A DNA stretch of 37,006 nucleotides from Chloroflexota bacterium (GCA_022574655.1 JACZRQ010000016.1:1-37006), one strand, 5' to 3'. Shown: positions 25,934 to 33,321, counted from the stretch's first letter. Numbers and translations are program-made. The notes: a model not told the origin generated them from the sequence alone.

Positions 25934-26797
25934 ATGCCAGACCAACCCGTAACCGCCACCCTCCTCATCTCCTGCCGCGACCAGAAAGGCCTCGTCGCCG
26001 CCGTCTCCGCCTTCCTCTTCGAGAACGACGGCAACATCATCCACGCCGACCAGCATACGGACCAGGAGGAAAGCGTCTTCCTCCAACGCGTCGAATGGGA
26101 GCTGAACGGCTTCAAGGTCTCCCGAAGCGAGATCGCCGACGCCTTCGCGCCCATCGCCAAACGCTTCGAGATGGACTGGAGCATTCGCTTCTCCGACCAT
26201 ACCCCCCGCATCGCCCTCTTCGTCTCCAAGCTTCCCCATTGCCTCTACGACGTCCTCGCCCGCTGGCGCATGGGCGAATTCCGCGCTGACATCCCCATCG
26301 TCATCAGCAACCACCCCGACCATGAGCCCGTCGCCCGCGACTTCGGCTGCGACTTCGAGCACTTCCCGATCACCGAGGAGACGAAGACCGAACAAGAAGC
26401 CGCCATCCTCGACCTCCTCGACAGCGAGAAGATCGACCTCCTCGTCCTCGCCCGCTACATGCAGATCATCGGCGGCGGCCTCGTCGACCGCTACCCCAAC
26501 CGCATCATCAACATCCACCACTCCTTCCTCCCCGCCTTCGCCGGCGCCCGCCCCTACCACCACGCCCACGAGCGCGGCGTCAAGATCATCGGCGCCACCG
26601 CCCACTATGTCACCGCCGAGCTCGACCAGGGCCCCATCATCGACCAGGACGTCGCCCGCGTCTCCCACCGCGACTCCGTCGACGACCTCATCCGCAAAGG
26701 CCGCGACCTCGAAAAGACCGTCTTCGCCCGCGCCATCGACCTCCACCTCCGCAACCGCATAGTCGTCTACGGCAACAAAACCGTAGTCTTTGACTAG
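25934..26797 (+). CDS. purU: Formyltetrahydrofolate deformylase
   Basis: Hydrolyses 10-formyl-tetrahydrofolate to formate and tetrahydrofolate, balancing the one-carbon pool. The 287 residues match the family. An N-terminal ACT domain (LLISCRDQKGLVAAVSAFLF) is followed by a formyltransferase fold. The catalytic Asn and His lie in INIHHSFLPAF and the Asp in TAELDQGPIIDQD. ATG 25934 gives the correct N-terminus; the frame is open a further 15 codons upstream but those are not conserved. Codon third positions are extremely C-rich compared with the neighbours, which leaves long accidental frames open on both strands. It overlaps tenA by eight bases. Confidence 0.95.
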   Translation: MPDQPVTATLLISCRDQKGLVAAVSAFLFENDGNIIHADQHTDQEESVFLQRVEWELNGFKVSRSEIADAFAPIAKRFEMDWSIRFSDHTPRIALFVSKLPHCLYDVLARWRMGEFRADIPIVISNHPDHEPVARDFGCDFEHFPITEETKTEQEAAILDLLDSEKIDLLVLARYMQIIGGGLVDRYPNRIINIHHSFLPAFAGARPYHHAHERGVKIIGATAHYVTAELDQGPIIDQDVARVSHRDSVDDLIRKGRDLEKTVFARAIDLHLRNRIVVYGNKTVVFD

Positions 26798-27482
26798 CTT
26801 CTCCGACCACCTCCACTCCCTCGCCGAGCCCATCTGGCGCGCCCAGCACGAGCACCCGTTCGTCCGCGGCATCGGCGACGGCACCCTCGACGTCGAGACC
26901 TTCAAGCTCTGGCTGAGGCAGGACTACCTCTTCCTCATCGACTACGCACGCGTCCTTTCCCATGCCTCCACCCGCGCGCCCGACCTCGACACCACGCGCC
27001 GCTTCGGCGACCTCGCGCACGAAACGCTGAACGTCGAAATGGACCTCCACCGCTCCTACGCTGCCGAGTTCGGGATCACCAGCGAAGAACTGGAGTCCGA
27101 GACGAAGCTGCCCACCACCCAGGCTTACACCGACTTCCTCGTTCGCACCGCCACCGCCGGCGAGTACCACGAGCTCATCGCGGCACTTCTCCCGTGCATT
27201 TGGGGCTACTGCGAGATCGGCCAACGCCTGGCTGAAAACAGACGTCTCCACGACGACGCCCGCCCCGATTTTATCGGGGCTCGCTACGCCAAATGGATCG
27301 AAATGTACTCTTCCAGCGAATTCGCCGATCTCGCCGACTGGTGCCGCACCCTCACCGACCGCATCGCCGCCGACGCCTCAGACGCCTCCCGAACCCAGAT
27401 GGAACACGCATTCATCACCTGCAGCCGCTACGAGTGGCTCTTCTGGCAAATGGCCTGGACCAACGAATCCTGGCCCGTCTAG
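26790..27482 (+). CDS. tenA: TenA family thiaminase II / aminopyrimidine aminohydrolase
   Basis: A 230-residue all-helical protein of the TenA family, which hydrolyses aminopyrimidines (from broken thiamine) to hydroxymethylpyrimidine or splits thiamine. Seen here are the N-terminal HPFVRGIGDGTL, WLRQDYLFLIDYARVLS, the catalytic Cys in LLPCIWGYCEIG, and the late Glu in SRYEWLFWQMAW. The start is TTG at 26790 inside the end of purU (TTGACTAG), with no ribosome site of its own, so translation probably depends on purU. No thiamine biosynthesis gene is adjacent. Its stop overlaps the convergent dockerin gene stop in CTAG. Confidence 0.92.
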   Translation: MTSFSDHLHSLAEPIWRAQHEHPFVRGIGDGTLDVETFKLWLRQDYLFLIDYARVLSHASTRAPDLDTTRRFGDLAHETLNVEMDLHRSYAAEFGITSEELESETKLPTTQAYTDFLVRTATAGEYHELIAALLPCIWGYCEIGQRLAENRRLHDDARPDFIGARYAKWIEMYSSSEFADLADWCRTLTDRIAADASDASRTQMEHAFITCSRYEWLFWQMAWTNESWPV

Positions 27483-29623
27483 ACGCAGCCCGTCTTCGAC
27501 GATAGACCCGCGACCCGTCTCAGTATCTCCAGCGCGTCGGTGGCGCTCCAGGCGCCGTCGCAGTTCATATCGCCACCTGCGATGCAGCCGAACGCCCCAC
27601 CGAACGCGACCTGAGTCAGTACCAGCAGAGCATCAGTCGCTGCGATGGTGCCGTCGCAAGACGCATCGCCAAGGGTACCTTCCACCAGCTCGAACGTCAC
27701 GTTCCCAACGAATCCGGACCCGGTCACCGTCACCTGGAAGTGATACGTCACGCCGGCTTCCAGCAGCGCGTAGGCGACCAACACCGGCGGTCCGAGTCCG
27801 TTAGCAGATCCCACTGCTGTAGTACCGGTCGAGCTGATCACTTGACCACCCTGGCACTCGATCAGCTCAAGCTCGTCCAAATCATCGCCGCGGTAGATTG
27901 CCGCGGTACCCGAGCCCGTCAGCCGGCTCTGGACGAACGTATCCACGTCCGGGGTGAAGTTGAACCAGACGGTCTGCTGGGCTGAAGGGCAGGCAGACGG
28001 CTCGCCCTCCTGCGGTCCCGCGCCAACGATCACCTGCTCGTGCTCGTACGGGAGTCCCGGGATCAGGGTCGCATCTGCAAAGTCGTCGTTCGGCGGCGGC
28101 ACGACCCACTCCACTCCAACGCTCTCGGACAGCTCCACACCGTCAACCGACGCCGACACGTCGATCGTGTCGATTCCCGGGTTCAGTCCGGTGTAGCTGA
28201 AGGCGCAGGCGCCGAAGAGATCCGTCACACACACGCCCACTCCCGGATTGGCGCCCGTCACTTCGAACCCAACGTCAACCCCCTCAAGGCCCTGGCTCGT
28301 TAGACGGTCTTCCACCCGAGCGGTCACGGTCACCTCGTCGCCGACGGCTGCGAACGGCGTGTCGGCGAACGCCGAGAAGCGCGGCGGTAGCGACAAGTCC
28401 GGTCCCTCCGGGCACGCCGGATCGTCCGGCTGACCGCCAACCGGCGAACCGATCGTCACAAACGACGTCACGCAGACCTGGTGCCGGTGGCTCAATCCAC
28501 CGTCAGACGCATCGTTCGGGGCGCGGTCGCATTCGTCGCCCACTCCATCGTTGTCGGCGTCGAACATGAAGAAGCTACTCGAGTTGACTAGCGTCGGGCA
28601 GAGGTCCAGGCGGTTCAGCCAGCCGTCTCCGTCCTGGTCGAAGTTCGTCGAACTGTCGTTAGGGTCGCAGCTCCCCGGCAGCCCATCACTATCCGCGTCT
28701 CCCGGACTTGTGTTCGCGCGCGGATCCCAATTCGGATCGGCGTCGTAGGGACACGAGTCAAGCTGGTTCTCGATCCCATCATCATCTGCATCCCATTGGC
28801 CGCGTGCGAAGATCGTCCAGGCGTAGTGTCCCGATTCGTCCGGGTTAGTGAGCAGCACACTCCCGCCTTCGTTCTCGGCGGTGGACGGGTTGTCCTCGCT
28901 GAGCCCAAACAGCTCAGTCGTCGTCAAGATGGGGCTGCAGAAGTCGGAGATTGAGCTATTCTCGATCGGTGCCGTCGGGTCCAGCAAGGTGATCAAGATC
29001 GGGTATCCCAGAGACTCATCGAACTCTGGGAAGAGCGGAATCCGGGCGCCCGGCTCGAACACCACGAAGTTCACCGGCGCCCAAAGCCCGGCGACCAGCG
29101 ATTGTCCGTAAAGGCGTTGGATCGGCTGCAGATCTGGAGCGATAAGCGTCAAAAAGCTGGGATATCTCGTCACGTTCTCAACTAGCCCGTCGCCGTCGAA
29201 GTCCACCAGCCCTGAGTAGAGCGGAATCGTGCTCGTTATGTCCGTGGTCGCATCCATTAACTCGAACGGCACCGTCAGCACGCTGTTACATGCTCCGTTA
29301 ATCAGGCCGAGCGTCGCATCCGCTTCGATCGTTCCGGTGAGCGCGCCGTCCGGCACGGCGTCATCGCCGGCGAAGCTGAACGACCCTGGCACGAACGTCA
29401 CCAGCGACTGGAAGTTCGCGTCCGGAGCAGCCACATTGAACTCGAACGAGATCGCGGAGCTTGCGCCGGGCGTCGCATCTGCCATCGTCACCTGGTACGT
29501 AGGCGCGAAGCTGGTCGCGCTCACCCGCTCACCCTGCGACCACAGAGCCAGCGAGACCGCGATCGCGGTCAGGGCCACCAGGCCAACGTACCGAAGCCTT
29601 GAGACGAACTCATCCGCAGTCAT
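27479..29623 (-). CDS. Secreted multidomain protein with thrombospondin type-3 repeats and a C-terminal dockerin
   Basis: A 714-residue exported protein. Signal peptide residues ~1-36 (YVGLVALTAIAVSLALW). The N-terminal ~270 residues are a beta-rich region I do not recognise. About 275-375 contains calcium-binding thrombospondin type-3 repeats (DADDDGIENQLDSCP, DADSDGLPGSCDPND, DQDGDGWLNRLDLCP, DADNDGVGDECD). About 415-505 is an Ig-like domain (VGDEVTVTARVED…GLEGVDVGFEVTG). About 515-640 resembles a PPC-type beta domain (NDDFADATLIPG…TVWFNFTPD). The last ~65 residues are a dockerin with two loops (GDASCDGTIAATDALLVL, GDMNCDGAWSATDALEIL). The dockerin suggests docking to a cohesin-bearing surface partner, but none is in the window. 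Confidence 0.85.
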   Translation of the reverse strand: MTADEFVSRLRYVGLVALTAIAVSLALWSQGERVSATSFAPTYQVTMADATPGASSAISFEFNVAAPDANFQSLVTFVPGSFSFAGDDAVPDGALTGTIEADATLGLINGACNSVLTVPFELMDATTDITSTIPLYSGLVDFDGDGLVENVTRYPSFLTLIAPDLQPIQRLYGQSLVAGLWAPVNFVVFEPGARIPLFPEFDESLGYPILITLLDPTAPIENSSISDFCSPILTTTELFGLSEDNPSTAENEGGSVLLTNPDESGHYAWTIFARGQWDADDDGIENQLDSCPYDADPNWDPRANTSPGDADSDGLPGSCDPNDSSTNFDQDGDGWLNRLDLCPTLVNSSSFFMFDADNDGVGDECDRAPNDASDGGLSHRHQVCVTSFVTIGSPVGGQPDDPACPEGPDLSLPPRFSAFADTPFAAVGDEVTVTARVEDRLTSQGLEGVDVGFEVTGANPGVGVCVTDLFGACAFSYTGLNPGIDTIDVSASVDGVELSESVGVEWVVPPPNDDFADATLIPGLPYEHEQVIVGAGPQEGEPSACPSAQQTVWFNFTPDVDTFVQSRLTGSGTAAIYRGDDLDELELIECQGGQVISSTGTTAVGSANGLGPPVLVAYALLEAGVTYHFQVTVTGSGFVGNVTFELVEGTLGDASCDGTIAATDALLVLTQVAFGGAFGCIAGGDMNCDGAWSATDALEILRRVAGLSSKTGCV

Positions 29624-29661
29624 ACGCCCTCCTAACCTGTATCGTACGATCAGGCGCTCAA

Positions 29662-29690
29662 ATGATCGAACGCCAGCGCACCCTTGTCAA
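29662..29690 (-). promoter_or_regulatory. Probable sigma-70-type promoter of the dockerin gene
   Basis: On the minus strand, TTGACA (29690-29685), a 17-base spacer, then GATCAT (29667-29662). This is a perfect -35 and a partial -10. The dockerin ATG at 29623 follows about 35 bases after the expected start of transcription, with GGAGG four bases before the ATG. Confidence 0.5.
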
Positions 29691-29704
29691 CTCACCTCGC
29701 CACT

Positions 29705-29731
29705 AAGACGGTCTTCGCCCGAGCCATCGAG
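29705..29731 (+). pseudogene. Possible 27-base echo of the purU 3' region
   Basis: 24 of 27 bases match purU at 26714-26740, in the same codon phase (K-T-V-F-A-R-A-I-D/E). Nothing else of purU is recognisable on either side. It may be a relic of a lost purU-like gene or a chance match in C-rich DNA. Confidence 0.3.
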
Positions 29732-29842
29732 GGACTCACCACACTCCACAGCCAGCCCACCTTCGGCCACAGGCTCGCCTATGTACCTCGGATCACCCGC
29801 TGGCGTCGAGCGATACGTTAGCCGGATCCCGCCGGCGTGGTT

Positions 29843-30967
29843 CTACTCCGGTAACACGAACAGTGTCGTATCCGGATGATAAGCGGACCAGCCGTACCAT
29901 TCGCTGACGTACGCAACAACGAAGTCGAGCGCGTCTCCCTCTGCCGCGCCTGCCACCCCGGCTCCCGTGATGTTCCACGTCGTGTTGGTTACGTTGTCGC
30001 GGGCGCGGAAGGGGTCGCTGCCAACAAGCTCGAACTGCGCCTCCCGTCCATCAATCACACGGGAGAAGGCGGTAGCGCTGTTGCTCTCGGCATCGTAGAA
30101 GATGACGATAGGCAACTGATCGATGGTGTCATTGACGATGCCGTCCGTCCCGCTCAGTTCGAACAACGGATAGGCCGCGTAGCTCTCTTCGCTGATAACG
30201 CCCAGCACCAACTCCTCCGCCTTCAGCCGATCGTCTCCGTACAGCAAGTCTTCCCCACCTCGGGGGTTTGGCATCCCGACCTCCACGTCACGATAGCGTG
30301 AGCGGAAGGGCGTGTCGTCGGAGAGCACCACTGTGCCTGGATGGAGGTCGCGCCAATCCCCCCAGGTGCTGAGCAGGATGGGAATAAACTCCATCTCGGC
30401 GCCGGTCAGCGGGCCGTCTATCGCTTCTCCGTCAAGATGGGACCACACACTCCCCGTCTCTCGGTCGATCATTACCAGGACGCCTTGCTGTAGGCCGAAA
30501 ACATCGAAGGTATAAGTTTGCCCTTCAATCACGGGGTCGAACCCGACCCCCGAGCTGCAGCGTATTCAGAAGGTGACGAGGATGGGCCTCCCGTCGAATG
30601 AGTCGTTCACGATATGGTGAAACGTCATCATCCGGAGAGGGTAGGCGCGGCTATCGCCATCAATCGTCACACCCAGGACTAGATCGTCGGCCTCAAGGAA
30701 CGTCGCCTCGGCAGGAGTGATGAACTCCGGGGCGTCTAGAGGGACGAACGGGCTGCCACGCTGAAAGCCGGAAGACACCTCATCGTTGTCGCTGATTCCT
30801 GCATCCGCAGCCGGCGACGATGACGGCGGTACGTCAAAAGCGCGCGGAGTCGGCCCCTGATCGTCATCGCTCTCTGACGACCCACAGGCGACTGCTCCCA
30901 ACGCTAGCAGCCCCAACACAAGGACCGCGATGAAAACATTCACCTTTACTCGCCCGTGCGCCTGCAT
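29843..30967 (-). CDS. DUF3179 lipoprotein with in-frame TGA at the conserved first Cys (candidate selenoprotein)
   Basis: One reading frame of 375 codons is interrupted only by TGA at 30568-30566 (residue 134). The upstream 133 residues start with a lipoprotein signal (LLALGAVAC, lipid Cys28) and contain ADDLVLGVTIDGDSRAYPLRMM…GRPILVTF. The downstream 240 residues continue IRCSSGVGFDPVIEGQTYTFDVFGL…RETGSVWSHLDGEAI, all standard DUF3179. In the family as I know it, VTF/VTY is followed by C-P-L-C; here it reads (TGA)-I-R-C. The TGA thus replaces the first Cys of a CxxC, as Sec would (UxxC). A second, Cys-free copy of the unit follows (AEELVLGV near 250, PIVIFYDAES near 286). The alternative is a nonsense-mutated pseudogene. 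DUF3179 function is unknown. Confidence 0.75.
30533..30550 (-). promoter_or_regulatory. SECIS-like hairpin downstream of the in-frame TGA
   Basis: On the minus strand GGGGTCG, loop GGTT, CGACCCC: a perfect 7-bp stem with a GGUU tetraloop. It begins 15 bases after the TGA, and the loop GU falls at bases 27-28 counting the T of TGA as 1. In the E. coli fdhF SECIS the loop GU is at 23-24. Allowing one bulged G, the stem extends by a further C-G pair. The hairpin lies within the coding frame (encoding GVGFDP), as bacterial SECIS elements do. Structure is seen; function is inferred. Confidence 0.5.
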
Positions 30968-31188
30968 AGCAACCTTCCCTCTCTGGCCAACGATATGTCC
31001 AATAATTTCTGCTATCGTAGCCCCCTCACATTAAATAGAGATTAGGAAGGGTTCGATCGCCCGAGGATTCCGGCCCTGGGAGGTTCGCGCCCTTGATGAC
31101 TCAGACTATGTGGTGTCTGACCCGACCCACCACTCAAGCCGGAATCAGGGAATTGGTGCTGCACGCCGCCCAGGCGCCGGCGCGCCGA

Positions 31189-31830
31189 TCAGCCTCGCGG
31201 CTCATCTCCGAGCGACTCGTCGTCGGCTGGGCGGCGTCTCTCCTCTGCCTCGGCGCGCTCCTTGGCGGTGCGCAACACCCCAGCCGTTATATCCTCGAGC
31301 TCTTCGATCTCTTCAGTGGTCAGCTGGTCTATCCGCTGCAGATAGTAGGTGACGGTGTCGATGATCTGGCGTTTGGGCCGGCGCCAGGTGAGCAGGAAAT
31401 ACGAGCTGAACGCGGCGATGACGCTGCCGAAGAAGAGGGCGACGCTGACCACGGTGTAAATGGAACCGACCACCCTGCCGGGGGCCGTGACCAGCCCGAC
31501 CTCGCTATGGCCGACCGTTGAGAAGGCGGACACCGCCCACCAGAGTCCGATCCAGTAGGAGGTCAGCTCGGCGTCAGCGGCCGAACGCTCGATCAGGAAC
31601 ATGGGGACGGGCACGAGAAACACCAGCAGAGTGAGAAGCCCGATAACCGGCAGAATGGCGGTCTGGGTGAAGATGTCGGCGAAGAGTTCGACGGCGGCTA
31701 CGACAGATCCGCTGGCTTGTCGCTTGATATCGGGAAGGCGCCGATTGCGGGTCAGCACGCGTATAACCCGGTCGCCCGGCTTGGAGGTTCTCACCTCCTG
31801 ATAAGGTCGTTTGCTCGCTTTTTCAGTCAT
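31189..31830 (-). CDS. Two-helix K+-channel-like protein with altered selectivity filter
   Basis: A predicted 213-residue protein of the ion-channel (Ion_trans_2) type. A hydrophobic helix (ILPVIGLLTLLVFLVPVPMFLI) is followed by a pore region (YWIGLWWAVSAFSTVGHSEVGLVTAPGRVVGSIYTVV), a second helix (VVSVALFFGSVIAAFSSYFLL), and a charged C-terminal coil rich in Glu and Arg. The normal filter TVGYGD is here TVGHSE, so K+ selectivity is doubtful. The frame runs to 31863, but ATG 31830 (MTEKASKR) looks better. No regulatory RCK domain follows. It is isolated in its neighbourhood; partner genes are not seen. Confidence 0.72.
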   Translation of the reverse strand: MTEKASKRPYQEVRTSKPGDRVIRVLTRNRRLPDIKRQASGSVVAAVELFADIFTQTAILPVIGLLTLLVFLVPVPMFLIERSAADAELTSYWIGLWWAVSAFSTVGHSEVGLVTAPGRVVGSIYTVVSVALFFGSVIAAFSSYFLLTWRRPKRQIIDTVTYYLQRIDQLTTEEIEELEDITAGVLRTAKERAEAEERRRPADDESLGDEPRG

Positions 31831-32063
31831 AGCTTCATGGATTGGACACACGCCTGCCCACAATCAATCTTACTCCTAGCTTAATCGGCTTGATCGGTCC
31901 ACGAATCGGATCGATGAACAGGTAATCTTTCACAACCGTAGTCTACAGTCCCGACTGTAACGCACAGCGGGTTGCTGTCAACGTTGCTGTCACTCTGACC
32001 CGGACGTAAAGGTGCGCCGCCCAAGTTTAGGCAACTTCTGACGCGCCGCCAGTAAGGAGATTT

Positions 32064-32106
32064 TGGTAGTCCCGGTGGGATTCGAACCCACGACTCCCGG
32101 ATTAAA
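32064..32106 (-). pseudogene. tRNA-Lys 3'-half-like repeat, copy 1
   Basis: Minus strand: anticodon loop remnant TTTAA, a perfect T-arm (GTGGG, TTCGAAT, CCCAC), acceptor 3' strand CGGGACT, A73 and encoded CCA. It shares 42 of 43 bases with the copies at 33859 and 36861. The expected 5' half is not present: the upstream bases form neither an acceptor strand (AGTCCCG expected) nor a full anticodon stem. Only the 3' half is conserved, as at tRNA integration sites. Confidence 0.75.
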
Positions 32107-32192
32107 CGTCACGCCGAGAGGAGCACAACTGCTATGCCAGGATTCTCGTTTCGAGCCTGACGCGCTGATCTACGAGATGATCGACTATGCGG

Positions 32193-32483
32193 TCAACGCG
32201 AGCGCTGTCGCAGGCGAGCCAGCCGAATCGCGCCGCCAGAGAGCACCAGCACGAACGCGGCGACGATCACTACGATCCAGAGCAGCGAGCTTGAACTACC
32301 ATCGGAAGGTGCGCCACCTGTGCCCGGAAGCACCCGCTGCTTGTTCCCTTTGCCGCGCTGGACAAGCATGCAGTGACCGCCGAAGTCGACATCGTCGAAC
32401 TGAAGGCCGGCCAGTTCGCTGGCCCTGAGTCCCGTGTCCAGACGAACGAGGAACAGCGCTCTGTCTATTGCACCCTTGCGAGT
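32193..32483 (-). pseudogene. Tyrosine-recombinase fragment fused to an LPXTG-type surface anchor
   Basis: A 96-codon open frame ending in TGA at 32193. The first ~53 residues match the start of the catalytic domain of phage integrase/XerC-type tyrosine recombinases: AIDRALFLVRLDTGLRASEL, then AGLQFDDVDF and VQRGKGNKQRVLP, including the first catalytic Arg (GLRASEL). The later His-x-x-Arg and Tyr boxes are missing. From LP the frame instead reads LPGTGGAPSDGSSSS, a membrane helix (LLWIVVIVAAFVLVL) and a basic tail (RLARLRQRSR), exactly a sortase sorting signal. The two parts share the LP dipeptide. No start codon for a full gene exists; the fragment begins at the stop of the neighbouring gene. 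It is a chimeric relic. Confidence 0.7.
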
Positions 32484-33067
32484 TACTTCTCTTCCTTATC
32501 GTCCTCGTTATTGAACGGTGCTTTTACAACGACCTTTACACCTGAGATCGTGCTACTCAGGCCATCACGAACGCGCGCCCCGGCCGAGGCGCTGATGTCG
32601 CCAGCCGCCTTCACAGCGCCGGTTGCGGCGGCCGACGCGGCGTCTTCCACGCTCAGTCCCAGCTCCTTGGCCCCTTCGATCGCGCCTTCGACGGTGCCCT
32701 TGGCGGCGTCCACGATGTCTCCACCGACCTCTGACGTGCTCTTGACAACAGCGCTGGCCGTTGTCTCGATAGCGCCCATCGTTTCCGTACCCGTCTCGCC
32801 GGTGGCGCGCACGAGGCCGATCATGATCCCCTTGGCGGCCTTGGTGAGATCCTGGCCAGTATCCGCCACGCCCTGGATCACTCCTCGGACGGTGTCAAAG
32901 ATAACGTTGGTTGCCTCCTGCGTGATTGCGCCGACACCCTTAAGCGCGCCGACGAGCGTACCGCTCACGGCGTCGACCGCGGCCTGCAGGACATCGCCCA
33001 CGCCCTTCACCGCGTCGACCACGAGGTTCTTAGCAAACGTCAAGATGTTTCGTCGCTCTTCCGTCAT
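32483..33067 (-). CDS. Amphipathic-helix repeat protein (LEA/apolipoprotein-like), function unknown
   Basis: A 194-residue protein with no Cys, built of repeating amphipathic segments rich in Ala, Gly, Val, Thr, Asp and Lys: DAVKGVGDVLQAAVDAVSG, TLVGALKGVGAITQEATN, DAAKGTVEGAIEGAKELG, EDAASAAATGAVKAAGDIS. The pattern suggests long helices with one oily face, as in LEA-like, phasin-like or apolipoprotein-like proteins that coat membranes or granules. No signal peptide. It ends in a charged tail (NNEDDKEEK). ATG 33067; a good promoter lies upstream. No enzyme motif is visible, and I do not assign a function. Confidence 0.7.
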   Translation of the reverse strand: MTEERRNILTFAKNLVVDAVKGVGDVLQAAVDAVSGTLVGALKGVGAITQEATNVIFDTVRGVIQGVADTGQDLTKAAKGIMIGLVRATGETGTETMGAIETTASAVVKSTSEVGGDIVDAAKGTVEGAIEGAKELGLSVEDAASAAATGAVKAAGDISASAGARVRDGLSSTISGVKVVVKAPFNNEDDKEEK

Positions 33068-33110
33068 GAAGACATGCCGTCCTTTCGTCCGATAGCTGTG
33101 TTTTGATTCT

Positions 33111-33139
33111 AGTATATGTTGTCCACCGAGGGCTTACAA
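33111..33139 (-). promoter_or_regulatory. Probable sigma-70-type promoter of the amphipathic-helix gene
   Basis: On the minus strand TTGTAA (33139-33134), a 17-base spacer, and TATACT (33116-33111), followed about 44 bases later by the ATG at 33067. Spacing is optimal and the -10 differs from consensus at one base. Confidence 0.55.
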
Positions 33140-33248
33140 TGTTGCAGAACTCTGCGGATCCCTCCCCTCTCCATCCGCCTAGCTCCAGCGCCTGTAGCGC
33201 ACGTAGAATCTCGCAGACCTGTGATCGAATCGCTCCCGGCTGCGCATC

Positions 33249-33321
33249 GACCCCGCGCGGGATTCGAACCCCGGGCTTCACGATTATGTGTCGCCCGACC
33301 GCATCGCAGGAGTCGACGTGT
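33249..33321 (-). pseudogene. Degenerate tRNA-Met-like sequence
   Basis: Minus strand, 73 bases. An anticodon arm with loop CACATAA (anticodon CAT; position 33 is A rather than T) on a 4-bp stem (GCGA/TCGT) is followed by a T-loop TTCGAAT on three pairs. A possible D-stem CGAC/GTCG lies at the 5' side. There is no matching acceptor stem and no CCA. The stretch GTCGGGC…CATAAtC…GAAG resembles initiator tRNA. It is a relic rather than a functional tRNA. Confidence 0.45.

Noticed and set aside
25835-27251. Long open frames opposite and in other phases of purU and tenA, including one of ~356 codons
   Set aside because: They arise from the very C-rich third positions of purU; their products are low-complexity Val/Asp/Gly- or Ser/Thr/Pro-rich and match no family, while purU and tenA are unmistakable.
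30566-30568. Genome-wide TGA reassignment (for example to Trp or Gly)
   Set aside because: The cupin, YfhO-like, PDZ and metallopeptidase genes end naturally at TGA, so TGA is a stop in this genome.
30540-30580. Frameshift explanation for the split DUF3179 gene
   Set aside because: Both parts are in the same frame (the G-run has five G), and reading through the TGA restores the conserved IRCSSGVGFDPV segment. A -1 shift would remove the second Cys, and no slippery heptamer is present.
32063-32428. Plus-strand open frame starting MVVPVGFEPTTPG
   Set aside because: It begins in the antisense of a tRNA-Lys repeat and runs across the recombinase/LPXTG relic; no homology of its own.
32193-32483. 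Reading the segment as a complete small LPXTG surface protein
   Set aside because: There is no signal peptide or suitable start, and the upstream half is clearly part of an integrase catalytic domain.
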